Shown: positions 17,848 through 28,356, counted from the first letter of the stretch. The stretch is 64,000 nt of DNA from Pseudoalteromonas sp. A601 (GCF_002165575.1 NZ_MXQF01000009.1:1-64000); one strand, 5' to 3'. Program-made: numbers and translations. The notes: generated from the sequence alone by a model not told the origin.

Positions 17848-19518
17848 TTATATCTCCGAGCTACGCTGCTTTGTTTGCCATTTTGGTTCCATGACAACCG
17901 CTGCATGCGATTTACTAAGTGGTGGCTTACCTAAAATTAAGTCAGCCGCTTTTTCTGCCACCATAATGGTTGGCGCATTTAAATTACCGTTTGGCACTGT
18001 AGGGAAAATAGATGAATCAACCACTCGCAGCCCTTCAATACCATGTACTTGAGTATTTGAATTAACCACAGCCAGCTCATCTTCACCCATCTTGCAAGAA
18101 CATGAAGGGTGATAAGCACTTTCTACTGCTTGGCGCACAAAGGCATCTATTTGCTCATCGGTTTGAATATCTTTACCCGGCTGAATTTCATCATCGCGAT
18201 AGTCATCAAACGCGCTTTGCTCAATAATTTCACGGGTTAAACGCACGCATGCTCTAAACCCTTCAATATCATCTTGATGCTGTAAATAATTAAACTGAAT
18301 TTTTGGTGCAACTTTAGGATCAGCCGATTGAATCGTGACCGCGCCACGGCTTTTTGGTTTGTTGTGACCAACATGCACTTGGAAACCATGACCATCAAAC
18401 GCACTTTTACCGTCATAACGAATTGCCGCTGGCAAAAAGTGATATTGAATATCAGGCCATTCAACACCCGGTTTTGAGCGAATAAACGCACAAGATTCAA
18501 AGTGATTTGTAGCGCCAAGGCCACTGCGGTTTAACAACCAGCGGGCACCTATAAGGCCTTTAGAAATAAGTCCTAATTTGCCATTTAAGGTAATGGGTTG
18601 CTTACACTTGTATTGAAAATAAAATTCCAAGTGATCTTGCAGGTTTTGACCGACACCAGGTAGGTGGTGTTTTACTTCAACGCCTGCAGCTGCAAGTGTT
18701 TCGCTATCACCAATACCTGAAAGCTGCAGCAAATGCGGTGAGCCGATAGGCCCGGCACTTAATACCACTTCTTTGGCGGCAAATACTTGCTTAGTTTGAC
18801 TATGGATACTGTACTCAACACCCGTGGCTTTTTTACCTTCAAGCAATACTTTTTCAGCTAAAGCGCCAGTTACAACGGTTAAGTTGCTACGTGACTTTAT
18901 AGGGTCTAAATATTCTCGACTTGCCGAGCTTCTTACACCGTCTTTAACAGTCATGTGCATTGGCCCAAACCCTTCCTGCTGCCCTGCATTGTAATCATCA
19001 GTAGCGGCATAACCGGCCTGCTGACCTGCATTAATAAAGGCTTTATACAGCGGGTTGGCCATTTCATTACCGTTATTAACGCCAAGCGGGCCGTTATCGC
19101 CACGGTATTCATTTTTACCTAAATAAAAGGTTTCGGCTTTTTGAAAGTACGGCAAGCATGACTGGTAATCCCAGCCTTGTGCGCCATGTTGTTGCCATTC
19201 GTCAAAATCTCTTGCATGACCACGTACGTACACCATGCCATTAATTGACGATGAGCCACCTAACACTTTACCCCGAGGGCAATGCATTTTACGGTTATCT
19301 AAATAAGGCTCCGCTTGAGTATGAAACTGCCATGCGTATTTATCCGTATTCATCGGAATTGAAAGCGCTGTTGGCATCTTAATAAAAATGCTTTTATCAC
19401 TGCCGCCAGTTTCTAATAGCAATACGCGATTGTTACTATCTTCTGATAATCGATTCGCCAGTACACACCCTGCAGAGCCCGCACCGACTATGATGTAATC
19501 ATATGTTTGTGCACTCAT
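17848..19518 (-). CDS. betA: Choline dehydrogenase
   Basis: A 556-residue GMC-family flavoprotein that oxidises choline to betaine aldehyde at the inner membrane. It has the N-terminal FAD motif [22 protein letters not shown] signature 1 around [20 protein letters not shown], signature 2 around [17 protein letters not shown], and the catalytic His region [11 protein letters not shown] near the C-terminus. Length equals that of E. coli BetA. The start shares one base with the betB stop. The order betI-betB-betA is the classical one. Confidence 0.97.
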   Translation of the reverse strand: MSAQTYDYIIVGAGSAGCVLANRLSEDSNNRVLLLETGGSDKSIFIKMPTALSIPMNTDKYAWQFHTQAEPYLDNRKMHCPRGKVLGGSSSINGMVYVRGHARDFDEWQQHGAQGWDYQSCLPYFQKAETFYLGKNEYRGDNGPLGVNNGNEMANPLYKAFINAGQQAGYAATDDYNAGQQEGFGPMHMTVKDGVRSSASREYLDPIKSRSNLTVVTGALAEKVLLEGKKATGVEYSIHSQTKQVFAAKEVVLSAGPIGSPHLLQLSGIGDSETLAAAGVEVKHHLPGVGQNLQDHLEFYFQYKCKQPITLNGKLGLISKGLIGARWLLNRSGLGATNHFESCAFIRSKPGVEWPDIQYHFLPAAIRYDGKSAFDGHGFQVHVGHNKPKSRGAVTIQSADPKVAPKIQFNYLQHQDDIEGFRACVRLTREIIEQSAFDDYRDDEIQPGKDIQTDEQIDAFVRQAVESAYHPSCSCKMGEDELAVVNSNTQVHGIEGLRVVDSSIFPTVPNGNLNAPTIMVAEKAADLILGKPPLSKSHAAVVMEPKWQTKQRSSEI

Positions 19519-20993
19519 TAAAATGGACTCTCTATATCAGTCATACCAACATAAATTGATTTAGTTTGGGTATAATGTTCAAGGGTTTCGATACCGTTTT
19601 CACGGCCAATACCCGATTGCTTATAACCCCCTACAGGCATTTCTGCTGGTGAGTTGCCATAACTGTTGATCCAACAAATACCGGCTTGTAACTGATGAAT
19701 AACACGGTGTGCCCGTTTAATGTCTTTGGTAAATACACCTGCTGCTAAGCCTAAATGGGTATCGTTAGCACGACGAATTGCATCGTCTTCATCATCAAAC
19801 ACCAGCACGCTCATTACTGGGCCAAAAATCTCTTCTTTAACAATCGTCATGTCATCGGTGCAATCAGTGAAGACCGTAGGCGCGACAAAATAACCATTTG
19901 GTGCAGAGTCAGGTTTCAGTGCTTTACCACCAGTAAGTAACGTTGCGCCCTCACTAATGCCCTTATCAATGTAACCCATCACTAATTCATGATGATTTTT
20001 TGAAATAAGCGCACCTAAGTTTACCTCAGGGTTCATTGGGTCTCCGGCAATAATGTTTTGCTCAGTGCGCGTTTTAAGCTCATCAATAAATTGCTTGTAC
20101 ACATTTTTGTGTACATAAATACGTGTGCAATTAGTGCAAATTTCACCCTGGGTATAAAAGTTACCTAACATAGCTGCGCTTACCGCTTGCGAAATATCAG
20201 CATCATCAAATACTAATAATGGCGACTTGCCACCAAGCTCCATAGTCACATCTTTTAGCGAACCTGCTGCACTAGCCACCACTTTTTTACCTGTGCCGAC
20301 TTCACCAGTGAACGATACTTTCTCGATATCATCACTTTGTGTTAACCATTGGCCAACCTCAGCCGCACCTTGTACAACATTGAACACGCCTGCAGGTACG
20401 CCCGCTTCAAAAAAGATTTCAGCCAGTTTAATTGCGCCAAGAGGGGTTTCTTCAGAGGGTTTAAAAATAAGTGCATTACCTGCAGCAAGCGCAGGTCCTG
20501 ATTTCCAACAGGCTATTTGCAGTGGGTAGTTCCACGCACCAATACCTGCACAAATTCCTAAAGGCTCTTTGCGCGTGTAGTAAAAATCTTCACCGACCAT
20601 TTGCTGTTGACCAACTTGTGCAGGAGCCAGCCCTGCAAAATATTCAATAACATCGGCGCCGGTTTGTACATCAACACACTCTGCTTCTTGCCAAGGCTTA
20701 CCTGTATCGAGTACTTCAATTTCTGCTAACTCATCGTTGCGTGCGCGTAGTAATTCAACGGCTTTTAGTAAAATACGGCTACGCTCGATAGGCGTCATTG
20801 CTGACCACGTTGCAAAACCTTGTTTTGCACTTTCAGTGGCTGCATTTTGTACAAATGCATCAGCGACTTCTACATGGTAAATTACTTCATCGGTGGCAGG
20901 ATTTTTAACCGCGAAAGTCTCGCCGCTTTGATTCTTTAAAAAATGACCGTTGATAAAATTTTGATAAACAGGCGTTGTCACATTAAGCTCCAT
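19518..20993 (-). CDS. betB: Betaine aldehyde dehydrogenase
   Basis: A 491-residue aldehyde dehydrogenase that converts betaine aldehyde to the osmoprotectant glycine betaine with NAD(P)+. Visible motifs are the [11 protein letters not shown] nucleotide loop, the glutamate motif MELGGKSPL and the catalytic cysteine in [13 protein letters not shown]. Length matches BetB (about 490). It overlaps the end of betI by 11 bases and is followed directly by betA. Confidence 0.97.
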   Translation of the reverse strand: MELNVTTPVYQNFINGHFLKNQSGETFAVKNPATDEVIYHVEVADAFVQNAATESAKQGFATWSAMTPIERSRILLKAVELLRARNDELAEIEVLDTGKPWQEAECVDVQTGADVIEYFAGLAPAQVGQQQMVGEDFYYTRKEPLGICAGIGAWNYPLQIACWKSGPALAAGNALIFKPSEETPLGAIKLAEIFFEAGVPAGVFNVVQGAAEVGQWLTQSDDIEKVSFTGEVGTGKKVVASAAGSLKDVTMELGGKSPLLVFDDADISQAVSAAMLGNFYTQGEICTNCTRIYVHKNVYKQFIDELKTRTEQNIIAGDPMNPEVNLGALISKNHHELVMGYIDKGISEGATLLTGGKALKPDSAPNGYFVAPTVFTDCTDDMTIVKEEIFGPVMSVLVFDDEDDAIRRANDTHLGLAAGVFTKDIKRAHRVIHQLQAGICWINSYGNSPAEMPVGGYKQSGIGRENGIETLEHYTQTKSIYVGMTDIESPF

Positions 20994-21573
20994 ACTGTTT
21001 GATAAGTGAATTTACATAGCCTTTGGCTAATTGCTCGCAATGTTCAAATTGATCTTCGTCAGACTTACTCAATACAGCCCTTAACCATAAACCATCAATC
21101 ATGGCAGCGCATAGTTCTGCTGCAAGTTTGGCATCTGCATCATTCATCAATGCTTTGAATGAACTTGTTAAGTTACTAAAAAGGCGGCGACTATTAACGT
21201 TTTGTAAGCGATGTAATTGCGCATCATGCATTGACTGCGCCCAAAAACTTAACCACGTTTTTGTTGTATCGCTTTGCAATTGTAAGCGCGCAAAGTTTGC
21301 CTCAACGATAAAAATCAACCTTTGCTCAGGCGTTGTCGTTGTAGTTACACGTTTAATTAACTCACGTTTTAAGTTAGATAATAAATAGCGCACAGTCGCT
21401 TCTATCAAGCCTTGTTTACCACCAAAATAGTGGCTAATAATACCCGAAGACAAGCCTGCTTTTTTACTAATGCTATTAATAGTTGTGCCCTGTAGGCCAA
21501 ACTCAGCAACCGACTCAATAGTGGCGTCAATTAGCTGCTGACGACGGACAGGTTCCATTCCAACTTTAGGCAT
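20983..21573 (-). CDS. betI: TetR-family repressor of the bet operon
   Basis: A 196-residue repressor. The HTH lies at about residues 25-50 ([20 protein letters not shown]) after the BetI-typical opening [18 protein letters not shown]. The rest matches the BetI choline-binding domain ([29 protein letters not shown]). The start at 21573 matches the E. coli BetI N-terminus (MPKLGM). An in-frame ATG at 21597 would put the start inside the operator palindrome. BetI releases its operator when choline binds. Confidence 0.95.
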   Translation of the reverse strand: MPKVGMEPVRRQQLIDATIESVAEFGLQGTTINSISKKAGLSSGIISHYFGGKQGLIEATVRYLLSNLKRELIKRVTTTTTPEQRLIFIVEANFARLQLQSDTTKTWLSFWAQSMHDAQLHRLQNVNSRRLFSNLTSSFKALMNDADAKLAAELCAAMIDGLWLRAVLSKSDEDQFEHCEQLAKGYVNSLIKQYGA

Positions 21574-21584
21574 AATTTTTATTA

Positions 21585-21598
21585 ATTGAACGTTCAAT
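21585..21598. promoter_or_regulatory. BetI operator, proximal
   Basis: A perfect 14-base palindrome, ATTGAACGTTCAAT, lies just upstream of the betI start. It has the dyad form I recall for BetI operators, and its place predicts repression of betIBA in the absence of choline. Confidence 0.75.
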
Positions 21599-21648
21599 AA
21601 AAATAAAGGTTAGAGTAAGTGAACTGATAATTCAAGGTTGACAAACTG

Positions 21649-21660
21649 TGAACGTTCTAA
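21649..21660. promoter_or_regulatory. Second, degenerate BetI-like site
   Basis: TGAACGTTCT repeats the core of the proximal operator with its centre about 62 bases away, close to six helical turns. Cooperative binding or looping is possible but unproven. Confidence 0.45.
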
Positions 21661-21855
21661 AGTGACATCAACAATGTGACGCTAAGTTACTGTATTAACT
21701 TCTATAACTTGGCTTAGAAAAAAGTTGCGAAAAAAACCGAAAAGGAGTGATTTTCTGGGTAAAAACGGCAAAAATTAGCTATGTTATGTAGTAGCTTTGT
21801 GCCACAGTATAAGATTCAATATTTTATATAACGAGAAAATGAATAAGGAAACTCA

Positions 21856-21933
21856 ATGTCTAATTTTAATGAATATAATAATCAAGTAATGGCCAACATC
21901 CTCAAACAACTTGCACAGAACAACAACACTTGA
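21856..21933 (+). CDS. Possible 25-residue small protein
   Basis: A short reading frame with ATG five bases after AAGGAA, encoding a polar, Asn/Gln-rich peptide that begins MSNFNEYNNQ and ends NNNT. It is the only candidate gene in the roughly 415-base gap between betI and the nuclease gene. The rest of that gap holds the BetI sites and AT-rich DNA. It could be a leader peptide or chance; no family is recognised. Confidence 0.3.
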   Translation: MSNFNEYNNQVMANILKQLAQNNNT

Positions 21934-21990
21934 TTACTTTACCCAAACAATAGATACTGTTTTTTTATACAGCCATCAGCAAACGGTAAA

Positions 21991-24144
21991 GTGATGCGTA
22001 AAGAGCTTCCAGCGAAATATTATTTAGCTCATTTTAATGAGTTACTTACATTTATAAATACTCAATGCAGACACTTGTTAGAGCAAAAGCACATTGATTT
22101 TATTACAAAAGTTAATAACTTAAGTGAGCAAGCCCAATGCATGCTCTCGCGTATTTTTTCACGAAAGCCTTTGTTAGTGGCAATACATACGCTTAATTAT
22201 GATGAAATACCCAGCCCGACACAGGCAATTGATGAGTTAAAAAACGCAGGTCTTATTGCACACCCAAGCCATAACGACTACCAGCATCTACTCGCTCACT
22301 TAACAAAACCAGCATTACTTGAGCTACTAGCGCCGTTTACAGCGGCAGTGAATATAAAAAAAAGCGCAACAAAAGCACAATTAGTAGCACAAGCCTGCGA
22401 TTTCTTTACCAATAAACTCGAGTATTTAACCCCTGTATATAGTCAATTTATTATTAATAATCGCGCTGATATTTACGAGTATTTTGAGTTTTTATATATC
22501 GGCCGCTTAAGTAGTGGAGATATCAATCATCAAAATAGTTTTGTACTGCGTGATTTAGGCGTTAGAGCAACAAGACAAAGCCATAATCAAAGCTTAGCGC
22601 GCTTTGATACTTTAGATGAGGCAAAATCAAACTATGCGTTAAACCGCTTTCGCTTAGCATTTAAAAGTGCACAAACTGATGACGACTATCACGATTTAGC
22701 TCACAACGTAATTGCGCAGCAAGCACAAGGCACGCTGGCAATAACTCTTAAAAACAAGTTATTACTCAGGCTCTACCAACAACTTAAAAAAGTAAATGCA
22801 GTAATTAGCTTTAGTATTTTAAATGCCTGTGAAAACAGCTCCGAAGCCACAGAAATACAAATACGCGAGCAATATCGTCAAGGCAATAAAGACTGGGTTA
22901 AAGCAAAGCTTGAAGAGATCGTCGAAAATCCAGTGACCGATGATCTGCTCTATTTTGCCGATGACTTCTTAATGCGCAAATTTAATAAACAAACCCGCTC
23001 TCGCTTAAGTACTATGCTTGCCGATACAAAGTGTGTAATTGAAATAGATGAGATTTATCGCGGCGATGTAGAGCAAGGGGTGGCACAGTATTACGAAAAC
23101 CAAGGCTTTCAAACATTTAACACAGAGAACACGCTTTGGCAAAGTCTATTTGGCCTGGTATTTTGGCATGAGCTTTACGTAGAAACTCCTCACCCACCGT
23201 GTAATGAATTTGATTTATTTCCACACGTATTACGCACTAACAGTTTTTACCAACTACAACACCAGCAAATCAATACACTACTGACGCAACTGCAAACACC
23301 TGACGATTTACTAAAGCATGTGTGCAAAAACGCGGCGCGCTATTTTGAGCAACCAAATGGCTTATTTCGTTGGCATAGTGAGCTGTTAAAACCACTTGAA
23401 GTACTGATTTTGAATAGCCCTATCACAGCGCTAAAAAGCCACTTAAAAAACATGACTATGCGCTTTTTAGAACTAAAAGATGGCTACCCAGATTTAATGA
23501 TTTTAAAAGACGGCACCGTCTATTTTGAAGAGGTAAAAGCACCCGGTGATAAACTCAGGCGTAATCAGCTAACCACCATCGATAACCTGAAACAATCTGG
23601 ATTTAACGTACAAATTGCAGCTGTGAATTGGGTTAATGATCCTAACCGCATTTACAGTGTGGTCGATATCGAAACAACGGGTAGTTTAAAAGGCGGCAAT
23701 AGGATCACTGAAATTGGCCTGGTTAAAATGCAGCACGGCAAGGTTATCGAAACCTGGTCAACACTGGTTAACCCACAAATACGCATTCCAAAATTTATTG
23801 TATCGTTAACGGGGATCACCGACGCCATGGTGGCATCTGCGCCTAGCTTTGAGCAAATTGCCGATACCTTAGTGAGCAAGTTACAAGGCAGTATTTTTGT
23901 CGCCCACAATGTCAACTTTGATTACGGCTTTATCCGTAAAGAGTGTGAAATGGCGGGCATTAGCTTTAAAATGCCCAAGCTGTGTACTGTGGTGGAATCG
24001 CGCAAAGCCTTTACAGGGCTTAAGTCGTATTCGCTTGGTAACTTATCAAAGTACTTTAACTTAAGCTTAACTAACCACCACCGTGCATTAGCGGATGCTA
24101 GCGCCACCGCCGAACTACTTTTACTTATCCAACAAAGCGCTTAG
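21991..24144 (+). CDS. FAN1-like VRR-NUC nuclease fused to a DnaQ-type 3'-5' exonuclease
   Basis: A 717-residue protein. Residues 1 to about 400 form a helical region like the SAP/TPR-like parts of FAN1 nucleases. Residues about 400-545 are a VRR-NUC domain with the PD-(D/E)XK pattern: D501 in GYPDLMI, then E514 and K516 in YFEEVKAPGDKL. From residue 555 it continues into a complete DEDDh exonuclease: D559 and E561 in VVDIETTG, D644 in HNVNFDYGF, H697 and D702 in HHRALADA. FAN1 cleaves branched or crosslinked DNA; the added exonuclease would trim 3' ends. Bacterial FAN1 usually ends at the VRR-NUC. It stands alone after a long upstream gap. Confidence 0.88.
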   Translation: MMRKELPAKYYLAHFNELLTFINTQCRHLLEQKHIDFITKVNNLSEQAQCMLSRIFSRKPLLVAIHTLNYDEIPSPTQAIDELKNAGLIAHPSHNDYQHLLAHLTKPALLELLAPFTAAVNIKKSATKAQLVAQACDFFTNKLEYLTPVYSQFIINNRADIYEYFEFLYIGRLSSGDINHQNSFVLRDLGVRATRQSHNQSLARFDTLDEAKSNYALNRFRLAFKSAQTDDDYHDLAHNVIAQQAQGTLAITLKNKLLLRLYQQLKKVNAVISFSILNACENSSEATEIQIREQYRQGNKDWVKAKLEEIVENPVTDDLLYFADDFLMRKFNKQTRSRLSTMLADTKCVIEIDEIYRGDVEQGVAQYYENQGFQTFNTENTLWQSLFGLVFWHELYVETPHPPCNEFDLFPHVLRTNSFYQLQHQQINTLLTQLQTPDDLLKHVCKNAARYFEQPNGLFRWHSELLKPLEVLILNSPITALKSHLKNMTMRFLELKDGYPDLMILKDGTVYFEEVKAPGDKLRRNQLTTIDNLKQSGFNVQIAAVNWVNDPNRIYSVVDIETTGSLKGGNRITEIGLVKMQHGKVIETWSTLVNPQIRIPKFIVSLTGITDAMVASAPSFEQIADTLVSKLQGSIFVAHNVNFDYGFIRKECEMAGISFKMPKLCTVVESRKAFTGLKSYSLGNLSKYFNLSLTNHHRALADASATAELLLLIQQSA

Positions 24145-24233
24145 CAATAAAGAGCTATAGTGGTTAGTTGAAATTTGTAAATAATGGTGATGTGTTCTAA
24201 ACCTAAAGAGTAGCCTAATACAGGAAGACTCTT

Positions 24234-25013
24234 ATGCCGTCATCGAACACACTTAATAAACACACTGAGTTTGCACGTTGTTTAGAGTGCAATAAAGTAA
24301 GCACTTTTGCAGCTTTTCATTGGTTAGCTCTTGCTTTTCAAGACATGATGCGAGCACCCATACTAAGCCTAATTTATGGATTAATTTTTACATTAATCCC
24401 GCTGGCCATTGTTTACAGCGGCGTTTATGCCGGCACTTACCTTGTAATACTTCCTGCAACAGTCGCATTTGCTTTGATCGGTCCTGCATTTGCTGTAGGT
24501 TTATACGATATTGCTTGGGAGCTTGAAAAAGGTCACTCTCCTACATTCTTACATTCACTTAAATCAATGTTCAGAAACCCAGCAGGCGAATGGGGCTTTG
24601 CAATTTTATTAATGGTTATTATGATTATTTGGATGCGTCTTGCCGCTTTAGTACACGCATTATACCCAAGCCACGCAAATCCAACGTTTGAAGAACTCTC
24701 AGCATTTTTAACCTTAGGCACCATTATTGGTGGAATATTGCTCGTCACTGTATTTGCGATTTCAGCGTTTACACCGCAAATTATGATGGAAAGACGTGTC
24801 GATATAATGACCGCAGTTATGTCTTCTATGAATGCAGTAAAAACTAATTTTAGCGCCATGGTTGTATGGTCTGGCTGTATTTTTATATTAGTTGCTATTG
24901 GTTTTATCACTGGCGCAACGGGCTTTATTGTCATTATGCCGCTACTTAGTTACGCCAGTTGGCACGGTTATATTGAAGTAATCAAAACCAAAAAATTACG
25001 TGGATATGAATAG
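24234..25013 (+). CDS. DUF2189 integral membrane protein
   Basis: A 259-residue protein with six predicted membrane segments after a short cytoplasmic N-terminus. The pattern FHWLALAFQDMMRAPILSLI, and later GPAFAVGLYDIAWELEKG, is that of the DUF2189 family, often annotated as cytochrome c oxidase subunit I-like. The function is unknown. It stands alone, four bases from the convergent GNAT gene, with no terminator between them. Confidence 0.8.
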   Translation: MPSSNTLNKHTEFARCLECNKVSTFAAFHWLALAFQDMMRAPILSLIYGLIFTLIPLAIVYSGVYAGTYLVILPATVAFALIGPAFAVGLYDIAWELEKGHSPTFLHSLKSMFRNPAGEWGFAILLMVIMIIWMRLAALVHALYPSHANPTFEELSAFLTLGTIIGGILLVTVFAISAFTPQIMMERRVDIMTAVMSSMNAVKTNFSAMVVWSGCIFILVAIGFITGATGFIVIMPLLSYASWHGYIEVIKTKKLRGYE

Positions 25014-25017
25014 TCTT

Positions 25018-25992
25018 TTATAAAAATTGTTGCGCAGGGAGGTAAAGCTCTTGGCGCAGTAACTTACGCCCTTGTTTGAGTGCATTTTTATATGAAGGCT
25101 TATTAGTTGCGTCAATATACCCAAAGAAAAAATTAAAGTCCTCACAATGCAGTTCATAGTACAGACGCTGCATCGGTGAGGCTAAACCTTGGCCTCTAAA
25201 TTGTTTAGCAATAAAAATATCACTCACCAATAAGCCATCAAAACCCAATTCTTCACTTGCCTCCCCCATAACCATTCCCAAAGGCTGGCCTTGATAAAAT
25301 GCCATACTGCATAAGCCCGCTTCAATGGACTCACTCAGCTCTTCTTTATCGCTGATTGGCACTATGTTTGCCATTGCTGGGTTTTCAGTTAGAAACTGGT
25401 TGTATTCCTGCTCATACCAAGGCCTATCTTTCTCAAGCTCAAAGGGCTGTAAAGAGATATCTGCTTTTAAAGCATCACTCACATCAAGCAATGGCGTTTG
25501 GCTACCTAATAAGGAGTCAACAGCGCGAGCACCTGGCAATAACAATAATTGCTGTGCTTGTGGTGAATCAGGTGCTGGCCAAACACAAATGTGCACAGGT
25601 GTGCACCAGCAAAATACCTTACGAATGTAACTGGCAAGTTCTTTTAAAACCGATGCAGTTAATGAGTGTTCACTAAAGATTTCAAACATGGTTTCGTCAT
25701 CATCATTACGACAAACACTGGCTATGAATAAGTTACCATCATTATCTTCAATTACTTGGGCAAATAAGTCGTCATCTGGCACGTTGTCACTGATATTACG
25801 TCGCTGACGTAATTCAATAAAGTCATCACTCGTGCAATCGTCATTTAATGCGAGTAAATCCTGACACTCTTTATTGATTGCTTTTTCAATATCTAGATTC
25901 GTTATATCTGTGAGGTTATACGTTTTAATAACCCCCGCTCCTAGGCGGTGTAAACGCACGTCGTCGATTTTATAGAGTGGATAATGGCGCAT
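25018..25992 (-). CDS. GNAT-family N-acetyltransferase
   Basis: A 324-residue protein. The C-terminal half is a GNAT fold with the acetyl-CoA motif A, IFIAKQFRGQGLASPMQRLY, and the Asn-containing segment DATNKPSYKNALKQGR. The N-terminal half (1-170) is acidic and resembles no domain I know. The acceptor substrate is unknown. Single gene, with its own upstream region. Confidence 0.75.
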   Translation of the reverse strand: MRHYPLYKIDDVRLHRLGAGVIKTYNLTDITNLDIEKAINKECQDLLALNDDCTSDDFIELRQRRNISDNVPDDDLFAQVIEDNDGNLFIASVCRNDDDETMFEIFSEHSLTASVLKELASYIRKVFCWCTPVHICVWPAPDSPQAQQLLLLPGARAVDSLLGSQTPLLDVSDALKADISLQPFELEKDRPWYEQEYNQFLTENPAMANIVPISDKEELSESIEAGLCSMAFYQGQPLGMVMGEASEELGFDGLLVSDIFIAKQFRGQGLASPMQRLYYELHCEDFNFFFGYIDATNKPSYKNALKQGRKLLRQELYLPAQQFL

Positions 25993-26049
25993 AATTTCCC
26001 TTTACAAGTTTCATTTAAACCTTATATGGGGACGTGGCAAGTTTTTATC

Positions 26050-26078
26050 AAACTAGACCCATAATTTGGGCCTAGTTT
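26050..26078 (-). terminator. Probable terminator of the heme-type TonB receptor gene
   Basis: AAACTAGACCC and GGGCCTAGTTT form an 11-base stem with one mismatch around a 7-base loop, 20 bases beyond the receptor stop. The T tract is short. Confidence 0.6.
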
Positions 26079-26097
26079 GCGAGCATAACCGAAGAGA

Positions 26098-28326
26098 TCA
26101 GAATTGATAACTTAGTGATACTTTATAATTGCGGCCAAGCTCTGCTGGGTCGTTCGCTTCAGTCGCTGGCGCTCTTAGATACCGCTTATCCGTCAAGTTA
26201 TCTACTCCTAACCTTAGGATGATACCGTCCAAACTGCCGGTGGCTTGATATTTGGCATTCAAATTATAAACCGTGTATGTATCTGTGCCGTAACCGTATT
26301 CTAAGTAGGTATCGCTTAAACGTTTTTGCTCACGGTAATGCAGCATTTGTAAACCTAAATTAAACTGCTCGGTAAACTGGTAGTTAGTATTCCAAGTGAT
26401 TTTATCTGCTGGGGCTTCAGCATAAGGTTGCTGCGTGTAATCAATGGTCCCTAAGAAGAAGTTAGGCATTCCTTCAACATCCATATTAATCGTTGAATAA
26501 CCTAAATACATATCGATTGCTTGGAAGGTATATTGCGCCTCTATTTCAATACCATGGCTTAATAACTTACCAATATTCTTAGCGCTATAATCTCGGTGAG
26601 TGGCAACAGGTATACCATTAGTAGGTTGTGGCCCTGGCGAGCCGAGTTGTTTTTCGCCCTCTGCATCGAGGTAATACATAAATGGCACGTTATCGATGTA
26701 ATTATTGATTTCATTATCAAAGTAAATCGCTTTGAAGCTTAAGCTATCTGCATAAGGCAGGTTTTGCCAACTTAAACCAAAGCCCATTTCAAGGTTATCA
26801 GAGTCTTCTGCTTTAAGATCTGGCTGTGGTTCGCTGTAACAAATCTTGCCACCAATATGACAGCGCCACTCATCTTGCTTATAAAGCTCTTGCAGCGAGG
26901 GGGCGCGAAACGCTTCAGCACTTTTTAAATATAAATTAAGGTAGTCAGTTACTTTAAATGTAAGGCCAAGTTCGCTCGATAACTCATTCTCATCATTGCT
27001 ATCAAACAGTTTAAAGTGGTCACTTTCACGTTCATACGCATCAAACCTTAAACCTGCGGTAATTAGCAATCGCTCATCAAAAAACTCACTTTGATCAATC
27101 AAAGATAATGACCAGTTTTGAGCATCGCTATTGCCGTAGTATGTTGATTGTTGCTGATCTTCCCATTTTACTTGGTTGAAGCTTTCAACATCATATTGCA
27201 GTTCTACAGCAAGCTTATGCTTAATAACATCGTCAAAGGTCGATAAGTTTGCAAACCGAACACCCTTGCGCGAACTTTCTCCTTCACTATTGCTATCATA
27301 ATTAATTTTATTTGTGCCTTGCTCAATATAGCCTTTGCTGATCTTATCGTACGTTTTTTTAGAGTAAAAAGCTTGTACATCTAAATCAACGTAATCACTT
27401 TCTCCTTGATAAGTATATTTAAGCATACCTTCGAGATAATCATTTTTGTAATCTTCAGCAAGTGTGGGGTATGCAATGGCTAAATCAAGTCGCTGACCAT
27501 AGGGTTGATCAACCGATTCCGTTTTACTGTAATCTAGCTTAGTTTTAAGACTATGATGCGGGTTAAAATACCAGGTATTTTTTAGGGTCGCATTTTGTCG
27601 TTTTGATTTATTTTGTATTTTTCTAACTTGCTGAATTTGTTCGTCTTCAGTCGCGCCTTCCTTAGCAACAACATCAATATCATCATATTCAACTTGCCCG
27701 AGTGAAAACACAGTATCGCTCACATCATTTAAATAGAATAAATCAGCATTAAAGTCATTCGAGTCTGAAACAGATTGATGTGTCACTGAGAATCGAGTGC
27801 CAAAACCTTGTTCATCTCCTAAATAATCACTCGCATCCTTGGTCACTAAGCGAATACTGCCCCCAATAGCACCAGAGCCTACCGTTAATGAATCAGCACC
27901 TCGTAGCACTTGAATTTGTTTTAATTGATCGGGGTTGATACCTAATGAGTTAATTTGCGCTATATTTTGGCTGCCATCAGAATCAATTTTACGTTTTACA
28001 TCATCAACTGAGATATAAATACGTTCGCCATATAAACCACGAATAGCAGGCTGACCTGATAAAGGTGTAACACTGCCTGATAGCTCAACCCCTGGAAGGG
28101 TTTTAAGTATTTGGTTTAAATCTGCTGCTTGCTGCCTATCTATTTGCTCTGTAGAAAGTACCGATACAGAACTCGCAACATCTTGATTAAGCGCGGTTAG
28201 CTTATGACCTAGCACCTCTATTTGCTCCATTTCCCGCGCTTTTTCGTCCAAGCCTGACGTTGCTGCAACTGAAGAAAAATTAGAAAGGGCCGCTCCAACA
28301 CATAGAAAAGCATACGTTAACTTCAT
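26098..28326 (-). CDS. TonB-dependent receptor, heme/hemoglobin type
   Basis: A 742-residue outer-membrane receptor. It has a signal peptide (SSVAA), a TonB-box-like EQIEVLG near residue 35, and a plug to about residue 155 (IRGLYGERIYISVDDVKR, LKQIQVLRGADSLTVGSGAIGG). The barrel carries FRAP at about 473 and QPDL at about 501, with a His between them (near 488). This is the FRAP/NPDL arrangement of heme receptors such as HutA and HmbR. A Fur-box-like sequence lies upstream. Hemoprotein or heme import is the best guess. Confidence 0.85.
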   Translation of the reverse strand: MKLTYAFLCVGAALSNFSSVAATSGLDEKAREMEQIEVLGHKLTALNQDVASSVSVLSTEQIDRQQAADLNQILKTLPGVELSGSVTPLSGQPAIRGLYGERIYISVDDVKRKIDSDGSQNIAQINSLGINPDQLKQIQVLRGADSLTVGSGAIGGSIRLVTKDASDYLGDEQGFGTRFSVTHQSVSDSNDFNADLFYLNDVSDTVFSLGQVEYDDIDVVAKEGATEDEQIQQVRKIQNKSKRQNATLKNTWYFNPHHSLKTKLDYSKTESVDQPYGQRLDLAIAYPTLAEDYKNDYLEGMLKYTYQGESDYVDLDVQAFYSKKTYDKISKGYIEQGTNKINYDSNSEGESSRKGVRFANLSTFDDVIKHKLAVELQYDVESFNQVKWEDQQQSTYYGNSDAQNWSLSLIDQSEFFDERLLITAGLRFDAYERESDHFKLFDSNDENELSSELGLTFKVTDYLNLYLKSAEAFRAPSLQELYKQDEWRCHIGGKICYSEPQPDLKAEDSDNLEMGFGLSWQNLPYADSLSFKAIYFDNEINNYIDNVPFMYYLDAEGEKQLGSPGPQPTNGIPVATHRDYSAKNIGKLLSHGIEIEAQYTFQAIDMYLGYSTINMDVEGMPNFFLGTIDYTQQPYAEAPADKITWNTNYQFTEQFNLGLQMLHYREQKRLSDTYLEYGYGTDTYTVYNLNAKYQATGSLDGIILRLGVDNLTDKRYLRAPATEANDPAELGRNYKVSLSYQF

Positions 28327-28337
28327 ACTTATTAATC

Positions 28338-28356
28338 CTTAACAAAAATCATTATC
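28338..28356. promoter_or_regulatory. Fur-box-like sequence
   Basis: The 19-mer ending in AATCATTATC agrees with the E. coli Fur consensus at 14 of 19 positions by hand alignment. It lies 12 bases upstream of the heme-type TonB receptor start and within the divergent region shared with the DUF4920/PepSY pair. It predicts iron-repressed expression. Confidence 0.6.
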
